From positions 2,659,001-2,723,000 of the forward strand of contig NZ_CP121445.1 in NCBI RefSeq assembly GCF_029689925.1: a stretch of 64,000 nt of DNA, read 5' to 3'. Below the pieces are notes generated by a model. It did no database searches. It saw only the letters and a program-made list of their open reading frames with translations, and was not told where the DNA came from. A program made the translations under genes and the position numbers. The stretch is from Anaerocolumna sp. AGMB13025. Lineage in GTDB: Bacteria > Bacillota > Clostridia > Lachnospirales > Lachnospiraceae. Shown here one piece after another: positions 62,050 to 64,000 of the stretch (positions within the stretch are counted from its first letter, which is position 1; every line of letters starts with the position of its first letter).

Positions 62050-62180
62050 TGTTATGGGATAGTATTAAAACATATAACTTCGGACGAAATGTCAGCAGGG
62101 TTAGCTGCACTGCTGAGGAAATATAGATATATTTTACCAGCAGTGTAGCCAACAAATCATATGGAAGGGAAGTACAGGAT

Positions 62181-63149
62181 ATGAAACAGTACATTATTAG
62201 ACGTATATTTATCAGCATTATTGTATTAATAGGCGTGTCTATTATGATATATCTCCTTGGAAAATTAACTCCTGGGGATTATGTTGCTACCATAACTTCA
62301 GGTAATCCTAATATTACAGCCGAAATGGAACAGAAGATGAGAGAATCCTACGGGCTGGATAAGGGAATCGTTGAAGGTTACTTTAGCTGGCTGGGTAAAG
62401 CCTTAAGAGGTGACTTTGGAACTTCATTTTTATTCCAGAAACCGGTTACTGAAATTATCATAAGATATATACCCATTACATTTGCACTGGCTTTTACAGC
62501 TATGATTTTTGAATTGCTCCTATCTATTCCTTTTGGTATTTTAGCAGCTAGAAAGCAATATTCAAAATCAGATTATGCAATTGTAACCATCGCGTTAATT
62601 GGTATCTCATTGCCATCTTTCTTTTTCGCTGCCATCCTGAAACGTGTTTTTGCCGTAGGATTAGGAATTCTTCCGTTGTCTGGTATGGTAAATGCCAGAG
62701 CTGGTTTTACCGGGTGGGCAAGGATTTTAGATATCGGTCAGCATCTGATACTGCCTGTTACCGTATTTGTTATCACAAGTGTCGGTGGTTTGCTAAGATA
62801 TGTACGTACTAATATGCTTGAGGTTTTAAGTGCAGATTATGTAAGAACAGCGAGAGCAAAGGGTGTTCCGGAATATAAAGTTATTGGTAAACATGCATTT
62901 CGTAATACTTTAATTCCCATTGTCACCATGGTAGGAGGTATGATACCAGGGCTTTTTTCTGGTGCAGTTATTACGGAAGGTATATTCTCCATTGAAGGAC
63001 TGGGAAATATAGCTTTAAAAGCAGTTACCGCAGGAGATATACCTTATCTGATGGGATTTAGTATGTTCTTAGCAGTATTAACTTTAATCGGAACCTTAAT
63101 ATCTGATATCTTATATGCTGTGGTTGACCCTCGTGTCAGGTACAATTAG
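62181..63149 (+). CDS. oppB: Oligopeptide ABC importer permease, OppB type
   Basis: A 322-residue permease of the OppB/DppB group. MKQYIIRRIFISIIVLIGVSIMIYLL is the first helix. GDFGTSFLFQKPVTEIIIRYIPITFALAFTAM, RYVRTNMLEVLSADYVRTAR and AKGVPEYKVIGKHAFRNTLIPIVT (the EAA loop contacting the ATPase) are diagnostic, and about six helices are present. GGAAGGGAAG precedes the ATG. The OppC gene starts 15 bases after its stop. Together they form the membrane channel for the lipoprotein encoded upstream. Confidence 0.95.
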   Translation: MKQYIIRRIFISIIVLIGVSIMIYLLGKLTPGDYVATITSGNPNITAEMEQKMRESYGLDKGIVEGYFSWLGKALRGDFGTSFLFQKPVTEIIIRYIPITFALAFTAMIFELLLSIPFGILAARKQYSKSDYAIVTIALIGISLPSFFFAAILKRVFAVGLGILPLSGMVNARAGFTGWARILDIGQHLILPVTVFVITSVGGLLRYVRTNMLEVLSADYVRTARAKGVPEYKVIGKHAFRNTLIPIVTMVGGMIPGLFSGAVITEGIFSIEGLGNIALKAVTAGDIPYLMGFSMFLAVLTLIGTLISDILYAVVDPRVRYN

Positions 63150-63163
63150 GAAGGAGGTCTAGC

Positions 63164-64000
63164 GTGAACGATATAACATTAAAAAATCAACAGGAACAGG
63201 ATGAATTTGAACAAAACCAGGTTATTATTACACCCGGACAGATGGTAGCTAAGCGCTTTTTCCGGAATAAATTGGCCGGTGTAGGCATGGGGGTTATTAT
63301 TTTCATGCTTTTATTCTGTTTTATAGGACCGTTTCTTTCGCCTTATGGTGAATATGAAATCTTCTATATTAATAAAGCTACCGGTGAAGAAATAAACATG
63401 AATGATCCGGCAATCAAAGAAAGTGGTGTGGGCTTAAACCTAAAAGCCCCGATGTCCGCAGCCCATCCTTTGGGTACGGATGCAGACGGAAGAGATGTAT
63501 TGGCCCGTCTTATGTATGGTGGACGTATATCATTGACCGTTGGTATCTGTGTTGTTATTGTTGAATTATTAATTGGTATTACCCTTGGCGGAATTGCAGG
63601 TTATTACGGTGGTAAAATCGATATGATTATAATGCGTCTGGTGGAAGTATTTTACTGTATACCTTTTATTCCATTGATGTTAATTATCTCAGCTTTATTA
63701 GTTGGTTATGGGGTCTCACCGCAATATAAGATATATTACATAATGATTGTATTAGGTATCCTGAACTGGGCCGGAGTTGCCAGAATGGTCAGAGGTCAGA
63801 TTCTGTCTTTACGCGAAATGGAATATATGCAGGCTGCTGAAGCAGCAGGTATCCGTACCTATAAAAAAATCTTTAAGCATCTGGTACCTAATGTCATGCC
63901 GATTATTATTATTATGGCGACTATGGATGTCGGCTCTACTATTTTAACAGAATCCGTTATCAGTTATCTGGGTGTTGGTATTGCTTTCCCCTATGCCTCC
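63164..64000 (+). CDS. oppC: Oligopeptide ABC importer permease, OppC type (runs off right edge)
   Basis: The first 279 codons of an OppC/DppC permease. The start is GTG, with AAGGAGG eight bases upstream. A cytoplasmic N-terminus of about 40 residues precedes helix 1 (LAGVGMGVIIFMLLFCFIGP). An unusually long extracytoplasmic loop of about 60 residues follows (PYGEYEIFYINKATGEEINM). Then HPLGTDADGRDVLARLMYGGR, the OppC signature, and the EAA loop REMEYMQAAEAAGIRTYKKI. The gene leaves the window near its last helices. The ATPases should follow. Confidence 0.95.
   Translation, partial: MNDITLKNQQEQDEFEQNQVIITPGQMVAKRFFRNKLAGVGMGVIIFMLLFCFIGPFLSPYGEYEIFYINKATGEEINMNDPAIKESGVGLNLKAPMSAAHPLGTDADGRDVLARLMYGGRISLTVGICVVIVELLIGITLGGIAGYYGGKIDMIIMRLVEVFYCIPFIPLMLIISALLVGYGVSPQYKIYYIMIVLGILNWAGVARMVRGQILSLREMEYMQAAEAAGIRTYKKIFKHLVPNVMPIIIIMATMDVGSTILTESVISYLGVGIAFPYAS

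Overview
The window looks like the chromosome of a low-GC, Gram-positive, spore-forming anaerobe of the Lachnospiraceae (Lachnoclostridium/Anaerocolumna type). This rests on AT-rich intergenic DNA, strong AGGAGG ribosome sites with frequent GTG/TTG starts, a CIRCE operator, family proteins typical of that group (DUF5721, DUF6320, DUF3006 beside a ComEC-like hydrolase, DegV), YaaH-like spore proteins and SpoIVCA-type serine recombinases. The genus is an inference.

Layout. 0-2 kb: end of a minus-strand pair, a free-standing amino-acid adenylation enzyme and a PLP decarboxylase. 2-9 kb: housekeeping genes (nucleotidyltransferase, hydrolase, CNNM/CorC transporter, zinc phospholipase-like protein, ABC-F ATPase). 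9-16 kb: methyltransferase, then an esterase/acyltransferase/DUF6320 operon, a glycogen-debranching-like GH13 protein without its nucleophile, and TraX. 16-21 kb: hemerythrin, CIRCE-controlled htpG with eukaryote-like acidic inserts, DegV. 21-26 kb: lipoprotein, AraC regulator, a frameshifted aminoglycoside-acetyltransferase-like gene, GNAT, membrane protein. 26.7-46.9 kb: a locus of secreted proteins, with a DUF5050-like protein, two tandem BIG2-transglutaminase paralogs, a 3772-residue protein with three ALK/LTK-type glycine-rich domains, and two further BIG2-like proteins; a group II intron remnant lies just before the giant gene. 47-55 kb: a two-gene ABC importer operon (ATPase, permease) in which both genes are split by separate serine-recombinase elements. 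55-59 kb: DegV, DUF3006/MBL pair, small membrane proteins. 59-64 kb: tRNA-Thr and tRNA-Pro, then an oligopeptide ABC importer running off the right edge.

Most interesting. (1) The ATPase and permease genes are each interrupted by a compact element of 2.5 or 3.6 kb. Each element has a serine recombinase at its left end, spore-type cargo, and a small opposite-strand ORF. Each is flanked by a 5- or 7-base direct repeat at which excision exactly restores the reading frame (257 and 274 aa), so these are candidate sporulation-excised (skin-like) elements. (2) Three copies of a roughly 110-nt structured RNA share a helix, a possible pseudoknot and a third helix with changed sequence but kept pairing. 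Each ends about 14-16 bases before a start codon; two of the three have a good promoter just upstream. (3) A second structured family has two copies, each in a convergent gap just after a terminator. I do not recognise either RNA family.

Intergenic spaces also carry short tandem repeats of unrelated sequence and many intrinsic terminators.
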